This document shows positions 8,908 to 19,930 of a stretch of 64,000 nt of DNA, piece by piece (position 1 is the first letter of the stretch; every line of letters begins with the position of its first letter). The DNA is from Lentisalinibacter orientalis (lineage in GTDB: Bacteria > Pseudomonadota > Gammaproteobacteria > Steroidobacterales > Woeseiaceae). Location of the stretch: positions 1,612,001 through 1,676,000 of the forward strand of contig NZ_JAPDRJ010000001.1 in the NCBI RefSeq assembly GCF_040706535.1, given 5' to 3'. The position numbers were made by a program, and so were the translations under genes. The notes under the pieces are model-generated. The model was given only the letters and a program-made list of their open reading frames with translations, was not told the origin of the DNA and did no database searches.

Positions 8908-9709
8908 GCAGGCGAAGCGCAGAAAGGCACCGCGGCAGAAGCCGGCCGTGCAGCTGAAGCTGCCGCAGATTCCCGTGACCGGGATCCTGACGGCGCTGTG
9001 CGCGCTGGCGCTGATCGGTGCCACCTACCAGCTGAGCGCGCTGGCCCTCGACCGGCCGATCCGCGCCGTCACCATCGATGCGCCTTTCCAGCGGGTGACC
9101 GAAGCCCGCATCGAGGAGGCCATCGCAGAAGGCCTGCGGGACGGCTTCCTGAGCGCCGACCTCGGCGCGATGCGCCGCCGCCTGGAGGCGCTGGCCTGGG
9201 TGGACGCGGCCACCGTGCGGCGAGAGTGGCCGGACGAACTCAGGGTGGCGGTGAGCGAGCAGGTGCCGGCGGCGCGCTGGGGCGAAAGCGGGCTGCTGAA
9301 CGTGCGCGGCGAGCTGTTCCTCACCGATGCGCGCCACATCCCGGCGGAGCTGCCCCGGCTGTCCGGGCCCGAGGGCAGCGCGGCCGAGGTGGCTTCCCGC
9401 TATCTCGCGGTGCGCGGCCTGCTGATCGAGGCGGGCCTGGACCTCGCTGCCGTCCGGCTCGACGCCCGCGGCGCCTGGGAGCTGACGCTCACCAACGGCA
9501 TCCAGGTCCGGCTCGGCCGCCGGGCGGTGGACGAGCGCCTCGCACTGTTTCTGGAGACGGTCGTCGACATGGTCGCGGCCAGGGAGGGAGACATCTCACA
9601 TATCGACATGCGCTACTCGAACGGTTTCTCCATTGGCTGGAAGGAAGCGGCCTGGGCGAGTCGGGACGTGGACGAATCGCCCGCCGTGGCGGCCAGGGGG
9701 GCAGGCTAG
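8897..9709 (+). CDS. ftsQ: Cell division protein FtsQ
   Basis: FtsQ is a bitopic divisome protein that links FtsB/FtsL with the early ring. The 270 residues comprise a short, very basic cytoplasmic tail (MARKQAKRRKAPRQK), one hydrophobic segment at about residues 31-52, a POTRA-like domain (ITIDAPFQRVTEARIEEA and following) and the FtsQ beta domain with NVRGELF and DLAAVRLDARGAWELTL. The end reads IDMRYSNGFSIGWK, as in FtsQ. It overlaps ddlB and stops immediately before ftsA. Confidence 0.93.
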   Translation: MARKQAKRRKAPRQKPAVQLKLPQIPVTGILTALCALALIGATYQLSALALDRPIRAVTIDAPFQRVTEARIEEAIAEGLRDGFLSADLGAMRRRLEALAWVDAATVRREWPDELRVAVSEQVPAARWGESGLLNVRGELFLTDARHIPAELPRLSGPEGSAAEVASRYLAVRGLLIEAGLDLAAVRLDARGAWELTLTNGIQVRLGRRAVDERLALFLETVVDMVAAREGDISHIDMRYSNGFSIGWKEAAWASRDVDESPAVAARGAG

Positions 9710-10945
9710 ATGTCCAGGAAGGCGGACAAGAACCTCATCGTCGGACTGGATATCGGCACCTCGAAGGTGGTGGCGATCGTGGGCGAGCTGTCGGAGGCCG
9801 GCGAGATCGAGGTGATCGGCATCGGCTCGCATCCCTCCCGCGGCCTGAAGAAGGGCGTGGTGGTGAACATCGAGTCGACGGTGCATTCGATCCAGCGGGC
9901 CATCGAGGAGGCGGAGCTGATGGCCGGCTGCGACATCCACTCGGTGTACACCGGAATCGCCGGCAGCCACGTGCGCAGCCTGAACTCCCACGGCATCGTC
10001 GCCATCCGGGACAAGGAAGTGAGCCCGAGCGACGTGGAGCGGGTCATCGACGCGGCGCGGGCGGTGGCCATCCCGGCCGATCAGAAGATCCTCCACATCC
10101 TGCCGCAGGAATTCATCATCGACAGCCAGGAGGGCATCCGCGAGCCGGTGGGCATGTCCGGCGTGCGCCTGGAGGCGAAGGTGCACATGGTCACGGGCGC
10201 GGAGAGCGCGGCCCAGAACATCGTCAAGTGCGTCCAGCGCTGCGGCCTGGAAGTGGACGACATCGTGCTGGAGCAGCTCGCCTCCAGCTATTCGGTGCTG
10301 ACCGAGGACGAGAAGGAGCTCGGCGCGGCCATCGTCGACATCGGCGGTGGCACGACGGATATCGCGGTCTTCTTCGGCGGCGCCATCCAGCACACGGCGG
10401 TGATTCCCATCGCCGGCGACCAGGTCACCAACGACATCGCGGTCTCGATGCGTACGCCCACCCAGTACGCCGAGGACATCAAGATCAAGTACGCCTGCGC
10501 GCTGTCCCAGCTCGCCAACCCGGACGAGACCATCGAGGTACCGAGCGTGGGCGACCGGCCGCCGCGGCGACTCGCCCGCCAGACCCTGGCGGAGGTGGTG
10601 GAGCCGCGCTACGAGGAGCTGTTCACGCTGGTGCGCGACGAGCTCAGGCGCAGCGGCTTCGAGGAGCTGATCGCCGCCGGCATCGTCGTGACCGGCGGCA
10701 GCGCGAAGATGGAGGGTGCCGTGGAGCTGGCCGAGGAGGTGTTCCACATGCCCGTCCGGCTCGGCATCCCCCAGTACGTGAAGGGCCTGTCGGACGTGGT
10801 GCGCAACCCGATCCACGCCACCGGCGTGGGGCTGTTGCTGTACGGCTACGAGAACCTGACCCGGCAGGAAAACGAGGTCCCGATGGGGGGCGGATTGAAA
10901 GAGGTGCTGGCGCGCATGCGTGCGTGGTTCCAGAGCCATTTCTAG
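9710..10945 (+). CDS. ftsA: Cell division protein FtsA
   Basis: FtsA is the actin-fold protein that tethers FtsZ to the membrane and recruits late divisome proteins. The 411 residues begin LIVGLDIGTSKVVAIVGE (phosphate 1 loop), followed by the SHUFFLE/1C domain region, VDIGGGTTDIAVFFGG (phosphate 2 loop) near residue 210 and VTGGSAKMEGAVELAEE near residue 325. The extreme C-terminus (KEVLARMRAWFQSHF) is the amphipathic membrane-targeting helix. It starts directly at the ftsQ stop; ftsZ follows after 81 bases. Confidence 0.97.
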   Translation: MSRKADKNLIVGLDIGTSKVVAIVGELSEAGEIEVIGIGSHPSRGLKKGVVVNIESTVHSIQRAIEEAELMAGCDIHSVYTGIAGSHVRSLNSHGIVAIRDKEVSPSDVERVIDAARAVAIPADQKILHILPQEFIIDSQEGIREPVGMSGVRLEAKVHMVTGAESAAQNIVKCVQRCGLEVDDIVLEQLASSYSVLTEDEKELGAAIVDIGGGTTDIAVFFGGAIQHTAVIPIAGDQVTNDIAVSMRTPTQYAEDIKIKYACALSQLANPDETIEVPSVGDRPPRRLARQTLAEVVEPRYEELFTLVRDELRRSGFEELIAAGIVVTGGSAKMEGAVELAEEVFHMPVRLGIPQYVKGLSDVVRNPIHATGVGLLLYGYENLTRQENEVPMGGGLKEVLARMRAWFQSHF

Positions 10946-11026
10946 AGAGCGGATGCCGGCGGCGGCGCTGCCGGCTGAAGGTACTGAGAGCAACGACATT
11001 GGAATGTTGAGAGCGGAGGAAGCGAC

Positions 11027-12172
11027 ATGTTCGAATTGATGGATGCATACAGCCAGAGCGCGGTCATCAAGGTGATCGGCGTGGGTGGCGGCGGCGGCAA
11101 CGCCGTCGCGCACATGGTGGAGGCCGGCATCGAAGGGGTGGATTTCATCTGCGCCAACACGGATGCCCAGGCGCTGAAGAATGCCGAGGTGCGCACCGCG
11201 CTGCAGATCGGCTGCAATATCACGAAAGGGCTCGGCGCCGGCGCCAACCCGGACGTGGGCCGCCAGGCGGCCATGGAGGACCGGGACCGGATCCAGGAGG
11301 TGATCGAGGGCGCCGACATGCTCTTCATCACCGCCGGCATGGGCGGCGGCACCGGCACGGGCGCCGGCCCGGTGGTGGCCCAGGTGGCCAGGGAGCTCGG
11401 CATCCTGACGGTGGCCGTGGTCACGAAGCCCTTCGGCATGGAAGGCTCGAAGCGCATGAAGATCGCGGACCAGGGCATCGCCGAGCTGGGCAAGTACGTG
11501 GATTCGCTGATCACGATCCCGAACGAGAAGCTGCTGACCGTGCTCGGCGGCGAAACCACCCTGCTGGACGCGTTCCGCGCGGCCAACCAGGTGCTGCAGG
11601 GCGCCGTGCAGGGCATCGCGGAGCTGATCACCCGGCCCGGCCTCATCAACGTGGACTTCGCCGACGTGCGCACGGTGATGGCCGAGATGGGCATGGCGAT
11701 GATGGGCTCCGGTGCGGCGTCCGGCGAGGACCGTGCGCGGGAGGCGGCCGAAGCGGCCGTCTCGAGTCCGCTGCTGGAGGACATCAACCTGGCCGGTGCG
11801 AACGGCATCCTGGTGAACGTCACGGCGGGCATGGACCTGTCCATCGGCGAGTTCCAGGAGGTGGGCAACACCATCAAGGAATTCGCCTCCGACGATGCCA
11901 CCGTGGTCGTCGGCACGGTGATCGATCCCGACATGAGCAACACGATACGGGTGACCGTCGTGGCCACCGGGCTCGGCCAGCCGGCCATGGCCGCCGGCAC
12001 GCCCATGCGGGTGGTGCGCCGGTCCGGGTCCGCACGTGCGGAACCGAATTACGGCGAACTCGAGAAGCCGACGGTACAGCGCAAGCGTGCCGTCGGTGAC
12101 GGCATCAGCGATCTGGGGCTGCAGGAGGACCTGCTGGACATCCCGGCGTTCCTGCGCCGCCAGGCCGACTGA
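11027..12172 (+). CDS. ftsZ: Cell division GTPase FtsZ
   Basis: FtsZ is the tubulin-like GTPase that forms the division ring. The 381 residues contain IKVIGVGGGGGNAV, the tubulin signature GGGTGTGAGPVVAQ near residue 105 and the synergy loop NVDFADVRTVMAEMG near residue 205. A variable linker leads to the conserved C-terminal peptide DIPAFLRRQ that binds FtsA. A purine-rich GCGGAGGAAGC ribosome site lies just before the ATG. A strong intrinsic terminator follows, closing the dcw transcription unit. Confidence 0.98.
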   Translation: MFELMDAYSQSAVIKVIGVGGGGGNAVAHMVEAGIEGVDFICANTDAQALKNAEVRTALQIGCNITKGLGAGANPDVGRQAAMEDRDRIQEVIEGADMLFITAGMGGGTGTGAGPVVAQVARELGILTVAVVTKPFGMEGSKRMKIADQGIAELGKYVDSLITIPNEKLLTVLGGETTLLDAFRAANQVLQGAVQGIAELITRPGLINVDFADVRTVMAEMGMAMMGSGAASGEDRAREAAEAAVSSPLLEDINLAGANGILVNVTAGMDLSIGEFQEVGNTIKEFASDDATVVVGTVIDPDMSNTIRVTVVATGLGQPAMAAGTPMRVVRRSGSARAEPNYGELEKPTVQRKRAVGDGISDLGLQEDLLDIPAFLRRQAD

Positions 12173-12190
12173 CCGCTGACGCCTCCGCTC

Positions 12191-12235
12191 GGCCGGGGCG
12201 ACCCACGGAAGGGGTCGCCCCGGCCTTTTTTCTTG
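12191..12235 (+). terminator. Intrinsic terminator of the dcw operon (after ftsZ)
   Basis: A perfect 14-bp GC-rich stem (12191-12204 with 12212-12225) encloses a 7-base loop and is followed by a run of six T, then CTTG. It lies 18 bases after the ftsZ stop and separates the division cluster from lpxC. Confidence 0.93.
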
Positions 12236-12502
12236 CACTGCAAAAAAACGCTGTGATACCGTTATGGGTTGGTGCGTGAAGCAACGGTCGCAACTACCTG
12301 AAATCCGGCGTCTTTGCCGGCACGATTTTCGGTTACGTGACGTTGCTTTTTCGCAACAGGTGCGTTGCCACACGGTGGGTGAGCCGCGGGCAGCGTATAA
12401 TGCAACTAGTGAACATTCGCGATCCGGCGGCGCTTTCCGCGGGATTGTCATTATTGACGGTCGTGCCGGGGAGAGGGCAGGGCCGCGTCGGGAAATGTAG
12501 CC
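12236..12502 (+). promoter_or_regulatory. lpxC upstream region with a consensus -10
   Basis: About 270 non-coding bases lie between the ftsZ terminator and lpxC. A perfect TATAAT is at 12396-12401, giving a leader of roughly 95 bases; no good -35 is found 16-18 bases upstream. A small CCGGC/GCCGG hairpin is at about 12306-12321. Function as the lpxC promoter is inferred from position. Confidence 0.5.
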
Positions 12503-13411
12503 ATGCTGCAACAGAGAACGCTGAAAACGGCCATCCGCGCGACCGGAGTCGGCCTGCATTCGGGCCGCAAGGTCTATATGACGCTGCGCCCGGCTGCGCC
12601 GAACAGCGGAATTATTTTCCGCCGGACCGACCTGGAGCCGCCGGTCGAGATCCGTGCCGAAGCGCACCGGGTGGGCGAGACGATGCTCGGTACGACGCTG
12701 GTGGACGGCGACGTGCGCGTGGCGACGGTCGAGCACCTGATGTCGGCGCTGGCCGGTCTCGGCATCGACAACTGCTACGTCGATCTGAGCGCTCCGGAAG
12801 TGCCCATCATGGACGGCAGCGCGGGCCCGTTCGTCTTCCTGCTGCAGTCTGCGGGCATCGAAGACCAGAATGCCCCCAAGAAACTCATCCGCATCCGCAA
12901 GCCGGTGCGCATCGAGCAGGACGACAAGTGGGTGGAATTCCGGCCGTTCAACGGCTTCAAGGTGAACCTGGAGATCGCCTTCGATCATCCGGTGTTCAAG
13001 AAGCACGCCCAGCGGGCCTCCATCGATTTCTCCACCACGTCTTTTCTGCGTGAGGTGAGCCGGGCGCGGACCTTCGGCTTCATGCGCGACATCGAGACGC
13101 TGCGGGCGAACAACCTGACGCTGGGCGGCAGCATGGACAACGCCATCGTGCTCGACGACTATCGCATCCTCAACGAGGACGGCCTGCGTTACGACGACGA
13201 GTTCGTCAAGCACAAGATCCTGGACGCCATCGGCGACCTGTATCTGCTGGGCCACAGCCTCATCGGCGAATTCAGCGGCTACCGCTCCGGCCACGAGCTG
13301 AACAACCTGCTGCTGCGCCGCCTGCTCGAAGACGAGACTGCCTGGCAGGCGGTCACGTTCGACGATCGCCGCAAGGCGCCGATCTCCTACGCGAGCCCGG
13401 TATTCGCCTGA
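12503..13411 (+). CDS. lpxC: UDP-3-O-acyl-N-acetylglucosamine deacetylase LpxC
   Basis: LpxC is the zinc deacetylase that commits UDP-GlcNAc to lipid A synthesis. The 302 residues match the family length. Visible are LKTAIRATGVGLHSGRKV at the start, VEHLMSALAGLGIDN (first zinc histidine, near residue 79), the DGSAGPF loop and the C-terminal HKILDAIGDLYLLGH with the remaining zinc His and Asp, then SGHELNN with the catalytic histidine. lpxC after ftsZ is the standard order. The ribosome site is weak. Confidence 0.97.
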   Translation: MLQQRTLKTAIRATGVGLHSGRKVYMTLRPAAPNSGIIFRRTDLEPPVEIRAEAHRVGETMLGTTLVDGDVRVATVEHLMSALAGLGIDNCYVDLSAPEVPIMDGSAGPFVFLLQSAGIEDQNAPKKLIRIRKPVRIEQDDKWVEFRPFNGFKVNLEIAFDHPVFKKHAQRASIDFSTTSFLREVSRARTFGFMRDIETLRANNLTLGGSMDNAIVLDDYRILNEDGLRYDDEFVKHKILDAIGDLYLLGHSLIGEFSGYRSGHELNNLLLRRLLEDETAWQAVTFDDRRKAPISYASPVFA

Positions 13412-13417
13412 GAGGCT

Positions 13418-13741
13418 CTACTCGTCTTCGGGCCCGGGGTCTTCGCGCCCGGGGCGCACCAGCACGCTCACCGACTCGGCGGTGACGCCGTAGCGCCGCG
13501 CCGCAGCCAGCGCCTCGTCCGCGGCGAACCGCAGGCGCGCCGCCCATGCGGACGACTCGGTGACCAGCACCAGCGTGCCGTCGTCCCGCCGGGCGGCGGA
13601 GACCAGATGGGCGCGCGCGTCCTCGGACAGGGCGGCCCGCACCGCCGCGGTGAGGGTCTCCATGGCCCGGGCGCGCTCGACGATGCCGGCGAGCGGACCG
13701 TCGGGCCGGGAGAGCAGATTGCCGAGCTTCTTCTCGTTCAT
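13418..13741 (-). CDS. dciA: DUF721 family protein, probable DciA helicase-loading factor
   Basis: DUF721/DciA proteins assist loading of the replicative helicase DnaB in bacteria lacking DnaC. This short (107-residue) protein starts MNEKKLGNLLSRPDG, has a helical N-terminus and the family's central DDGTLVLVTESSAWAARLRF, where the tryptophan after a serine-rich turn is characteristic, followed by the helical LAAARRYG and VSVLVRP. The tail is acidic. The call rests on these weak motifs plus position between lpxC and secA, where DUF721 genes sit in pseudomonads. An upstream in-frame start at 13768 is possible but the ATG at 13741 gives the usual N-terminus. It converges on lpxC. Confidence 0.7.
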   Translation of the reverse strand: MNEKKLGNLLSRPDGPLAGIVERARAMETLTAAVRAALSEDARAHLVSAARRDDGTLVLVTESSAWAARLRFAADEALAAARRYGVTAESVSVLVRPGREDPGPEDE

Positions 13742-14097
13742 GGCTTCCGTGGATGTTAACCGCCTCACAGATTGACCCTGAAGGACCCCTCCGGCGCACG
13801 CAATTCCTTGAACTGCCGGCCTGCATTATGCATATTGACGGTCTCGATAAGGGCAAACCCGGTGTGAACCGGGGACGCAAAGCTTCCGGTCCGCGGGTCC
13901 CGAGCCCCGGACAGCGGGGTTGCCGGGATGACCATTAGACTGAAGCCGACATTGCTGCACAAGCCGGGCAGTCACTCCGGAGCGAGCGGTTTCGTCGGTC
14001 ACAGGTCGGAACAAGAGCGACCAACAATTCCCGGTCGGTGGTGGCACTGTATCGGCTTTTCGGACCGGGATCCGACTCGTAATCGGGACTGCAATCG
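13742..14097 (+). promoter_or_regulatory. Leader of the M23 peptidase gene: promoter, riboswitch and expression region
   Basis: This 356-base gap is divergent between dciA and the M23 gene. A candidate promoter has TTGAAC (13808-13813) and CATATT (13831-13836) with a 17-base spacer, so transcription would begin near 13843, just at the riboswitch. Downstream of the aptamer an 8-bp stem pairs 14029-14036 with 14063-14070. It has no T-run, and the ATG has no obvious ribosome site, so control at translation is more likely than termination; that is inference. Confidence 0.55.
13842..13933 (+). ncRNA. Cyclic di-GMP-I (GEMM-I) riboswitch aptamer
   Basis: The sequence contains the hallmark blocks of the GEMM-I class in order: AGGGCAAACC at 13850-13859; a hairpin CCCGGT-GTGA-ACCGGG (13858-13873) capped by a GNRA tetraloop; GGACGCAAAGC at 13873-13883; a second GC-rich helix starting TTCCGGTCC; and the closing AGCGGGGTTGCCGGGATG at 13913-13930. 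This spacing matches the Vibrio Vc2 aptamer as I know it. It sits on the plus strand about 165 bases upstream of the M23 peptidase start, so that gene is the evident target. Confidence 0.92.
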
Positions 14098-15027
14098 ATG
14101 AATGTCGTCATATTCAGCCGCCGCCGCACGGGCGTGCGCCAGATCGACCTCGGCGCGCCCCTCACCCTCGCCATCGCAGGTGCCATCGTCGGTGTCTTCG
14201 CGGCAGCGGTCTTCGGCAGCGGTTACTTCTTCGCACGCCAGCACGGCACCCAGGCGGATACCGCCGAGCTCCGCGCCATGTCCGAGCAGCTGGCCGAGCA
14301 GCGGCGCGAGATCGAGGCGGCCCGGCGCGAGACGGAGGAAACACTCGATGCGCTGGCCATTCGTCTCGGCCAGATGAACGCCCACGTCATCCGGCTGGAC
14401 GCCCTCGGGCGCCGTCTCACCGAGATGGCCGAATTGCAGGACGGCGAGTTCGACTTCGAGTCCCCGCCCGCCATCGGCGGCCCGGAAGAGCCCGAAGAGC
14501 TGGGCGGCGGCGGCGTTGCGGAAATCCTGACCTCACTGGACGAGCTCTCCCAGCAGCTGAGCGATCGGGAAAAGCAGCTCGGCGTACTTGAAAGTGTCCT
14601 CCTCACCCGCAATCTCAACGAGCAGATCAGGCCGGAAGGGCGGCCCGTGAAGTCGGGCTGGCTGTCGTCCTACTACGGGCGGCGCACGGACCCGTTCACC
14701 GGCAAGCAGGCGTGGCACAAGGGCGTGGACTTCGCCGGCAAGGCCGGCGCGGAGATCATCGCCGTCGGCGCCGGGGTGGTGACCTACTCGGGCAAGCGCT
14801 ACGGCTACGGTCAGATGGTGGAGATCGATCACGGCGACGGCTACGTGACCCGTTACGCGCACAACGCCGAGAATTTCGTGAATGTGGGTGATGAAGTCAG
14901 GAAGGGACAGATTATTGCGCACATGGGAGCCACCGGCCGGGCGACCGGGCCCAACCTGCATTTCGAAGTCCTCTACGAGGGCAAGTCGGTCAATCCGCTC
15001 AAATACATCCGCGCCAGCGGCAGCTGA
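14098..15027 (+). CDS. Membrane-anchored M23 family (LytM-type) peptidase
   Basis: M23 peptidases cleave peptidoglycan cross-bridges or, when degenerate, activate amidases. The 309 residues comprise a basic N-terminus, one membrane segment at about residues 21-42, a coiled coil at about 50-110 (rich in E, R, Q), an acidic linker, and a C-terminal LytM domain from about residue 185. Zinc ligands are visible in WHKGVDFAG (HxxxD) and in LHFE, and the third-motif histidine in RYAHNAE. The usual HxH motif reads NLH, so one of the two active-site histidines is Asn. It sits behind a c-di-GMP riboswitch and upstream of secA. Endopeptidase activity is therefore uncertain. Confidence 0.9.
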   Translation: MNVVIFSRRRTGVRQIDLGAPLTLAIAGAIVGVFAAAVFGSGYFFARQHGTQADTAELRAMSEQLAEQRREIEAARRETEETLDALAIRLGQMNAHVIRLDALGRRLTEMAELQDGEFDFESPPAIGGPEEPEELGGGGVAEILTSLDELSQQLSDREKQLGVLESVLLTRNLNEQIRPEGRPVKSGWLSSYYGRRTDPFTGKQAWHKGVDFAGKAGAEIIAVGAGVVTYSGKRYGYGQMVEIDHGDGYVTRYAHNAENFVNVGDEVRKGQIIAHMGATGRATGPNLHFEVLYEGKSVNPLKYIRASGS

Positions 15028-15188
15028 GTCCCCGACGCCAGCCGTTTTTAGACGCAGCGCACCCGCTGCCCTTAGAATACCCGTTTTAAGGATAGCCCTT
15101 TTCGGGCAAACCCCAATCGAGCGCCGCCGCCGCGACGGTCGACGGTGCTCTTTCGCGTATCAGAACGCGTTTCAGGACGGATAACCCA

Positions 15189-17938
<2,750 letters not shown>

Positions 17939-17942
<4 letters not shown>

Positions 17943-18352
17943 CCCGGGCGCCCCGTCCCCGCCTGCAGGTGGTGGCGGGGATCCTCCGCGACAACGACGG
18001 CCGCATCCTGATCAGCCGGCGTCAGCCCGGCAAGCATGGCGCCGGCCGCTGGGAATTCCCCGGCGGCAAGATCGCGCCCGGCGAGGAACCGGTGGCCGCC
18101 CTGCGGCGGGAACTGGCGGAGGAGATCGGCATCGAGGTGCTCGGGGCCAGCCCCTTCATGGCGCTGGAGCACGACTACCCCGAACGCAGCGTGGCGCTCG
18201 ACTTCCATCTCGTGACCGGCTGGCGCGGCCGCGTGCAGGCGCTCGAGCGGCAGGAACTCGCCTGGGCTAACCCTGCGGAGTTATTCGACTACGACATGCT
18301 GGAGGCCGATGCGCCGGTACTGGAGGCGCTGCAGCGGGACAAGGTCGGGTAG
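17939..18352 (+). CDS. mutT: Nudix hydrolase MutT (8-oxo-dGTP diphosphatase)
   Basis: MutT hydrolyses oxidised dGTP to prevent A:T to C:G transversions. The 137-residue protein has a full Nudix box, GGKIAPGEEPVAALRRELAEE followed by IG, at about residues 38-60, preceded by RRQPGKHGAGRWEFPGG as in MutT. GTG at 17939 overlaps the secA stop by four bases. The adjacency to secA is common in gammaproteobacteria. Substrate is inferred from family resemblance. Confidence 0.88.
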
Positions 18353-18375
18353 TTTCGGCCGGGTTCGGCCAGACC

Positions 18376-19179
18376 TCAGCAGATGCTCAGGCGGAACGCT
18401 ACGTCGCCGCCGGTCTGCACGGCCCGGGAGTCGATGTCCGACCATTCCATGAAGCGGACGGTGAAGCGGTGGGGGCTGCCGCTGATCTCCGGAAACAGCG
18501 GGCTGCCCGGCGGCAGCGATACGCGCAGCAGGCGGCAGGTGTTGTCCTTCGCGATCGTGTCCTGATACATGCCGCCGGCCGCCGTGCGCTCCTGGGGGAT
18601 GGCGCTCTCGCGGATCAGCCACATCAGCTCCAGCACGGCATCGCAGACCGGGCGGATCACCTTCAGCCAGGTCTCGAGATTCTCCATGCGCTGTTCCCAG
18701 GGCTGGCGCAGCCAGTGGCTGTAGTCGGGCAGGTCGAACTCGCAGGTGCCGCCGGGGATGGCGCTGCGGTGCTTGATCGAACTCAGGAATTCGCATTCCT
18801 TCAGCGGCTGCAGGAAATGCGGGCCGGTGCGGCTGACCTCGCCGCGGGCCTGCTCCAGGTTGCCGAGCAGCGTGCGCAGACGCCCCATGTCCACCCCGGG
18901 CTGGCTGCGGTAGCCCTCCAGCGTCGCCAGCTGGCGCTCCAGCTCCTTCATCACCTCGCTGCGCACGTCGCCGCGGGTGAGTATGGAGCTGATCTCCAGC
19001 AGACTGGAGATGGCGGCGCGGGTGCCCCAGTCGGACTCGGTCTCGCAGTGATAGAGGGTCTGCTGGTAGAGGAACTCCAGCCGCAGGAACGTCCGCATGC
19101 GCTCGCTCAGCGGCTGCTCGTACTCTACGCGCGCCTTGGCGGGTTCGAGTGCTGTGTCGTCTCTGGCGGCTTGCGGCAT
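18376..19179 (-). CDS. zapD: Cell division protein ZapD
   Basis: ZapD (formerly YacF/DUF1342) bundles FtsZ filaments at the Z-ring. The 267 residues begin with EYEQPLSERMRTFLRLEFLY, the typical ZapD start, followed by the helical first domain and, near the middle, FLSSIKHRSAIPGGTCEFDLPDYSHWL, which is characteristic; the second, beta-rich domain ends FRFTV-like (HRFTVRFMEW) and DVAFRLSIC. I chose the ATG at 19179; an in-frame TTG at 19215 would add 12 residues. It is transcribed with coaE and pilD, the same order as in pseudomonads. Confidence 0.93.
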   Translation of the reverse strand: MPQAARDDTALEPAKARVEYEQPLSERMRTFLRLEFLYQQTLYHCETESDWGTRAAISSLLEISSILTRGDVRSEVMKELERQLATLEGYRSQPGVDMGRLRTLLGNLEQARGEVSRTGPHFLQPLKECEFLSSIKHRSAIPGGTCEFDLPDYSHWLRQPWEQRMENLETWLKVIRPVCDAVLELMWLIRESAIPQERTAAGGMYQDTIAKDNTCRLLRVSLPPGSPLFPEISGSPHRFTVRFMEWSDIDSRAVQTGGDVAFRLSIC

Positions 19180-19281
19180 CCCGCTATTCTGCGCCAGCGG
19201 ACGCGGCCAGGGCAAATGTCCTGTCAGGACAGGCTCTTGTGCGACGATGGCGCCGCCCGTGGTGTCGCAGAATCGCGACGG

Positions 19282-19923
19282 TCAGTCTTCGTCCTCGCGG
19301 GCCACTCGCGCCAGTGCCAGATAGCGGTTGTGCAGGTGCTCCACCTGGCGCCGGGTGTCTTCCAGCGAGCCGGCGTTGTCCACCACGTCGTCGGCCGCAT
19401 CCAGCCGCGTCTCCCGGTCGGTCTGGGAGCGCATCATCGCCTCGGCGGTCCCGGCCGACTCACCGTCCCGCTCCATCAGCCGCTGCCGCTGCACCTCCGG
19501 CGGGCAGTCCACGACCAGCACCCGGTCCACCAGGGCACCGAATCCCGACTCCACCAGCAACGGCACCACGATGACCTGATACGGGCCGCCGGCGTTGTGC
19601 ATGCGCCGCAGCGTCTCGTCCCGGATGCGGGGATGGGTGATCGCCTCCAGGCGCTGGCGGGCACCGTCCTCCGTGAAGACGCGCTCGCGCAGCGCGCGGC
19701 GGTCCAGGCTGCCGTCGGCGTTCAGCACGTCCTCGCCGAACTCTTCGACGATCTCGGCCAGTGCGGGCCGGCCCGGCTGCACCACTTCGCGGGCGATGCG
19801 GTCCGTGTCGATGACCGGCGCGCCCAGTTTCGCGAACATGTCGGAAACGGCGGTCTTGCCGCTGGCGATACCGCCGGTCAGGCCGATGCGCAGAATGTCG
19901 TCTGCGGACGGATGTCGGGTCAT
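19282..19923 (-). CDS. coaE: Dephospho-CoA kinase CoaE
   Basis: CoaE phosphorylates dephospho-CoA, the last step of coenzyme A synthesis. The 213-residue protein has the P-loop GLTGGIASGKTAV near residue 13, the substrate-binding VIDTDRIAREV near residue 35, and HPRIRDE and VVVPLLVESG-like segments (VIVVPLLVESGF). The ATG at 19923 gives the normal N-terminus MTRHPSADDILRIGLTG; the frame is open upstream, overlapping pilD, but that extension is not family-like. It lies between pilD and zapD. Confidence 0.95.
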   Translation of the reverse strand: MTRHPSADDILRIGLTGGIASGKTAVSDMFAKLGAPVIDTDRIAREVVQPGRPALAEIVEEFGEDVLNADGSLDRRALRERVFTEDGARQRLEAITHPRIRDETLRRMHNAGGPYQVIVVPLLVESGFGALVDRVLVVDCPPEVQRQRLMERDGESAGTAEAMMRSQTDRETRLDAADDVVDNAGSLEDTRRQVEHLHNRYLALARVAREDED

Positions 19924-19930
19924 GGTCTGT

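Noticed and set aside
9596..13294. A 1,232-codon open frame on the minus strand opposite ftsQ, ftsA, ftsZ and lpxC
   Set aside because: It is a by-product of high GC content opposite four well-supported genes; its product is His/Asp/Arg-rich and unlike any family. Many other long antisense frames in the core region are rejected for the same reason.
15028..15188. A SecM-like arrest peptide upstream of secA
   Set aside because: No open frame with a FxxxxWIxxxxGIRAGP-like end or signal peptide is present in the 161-base spacer.
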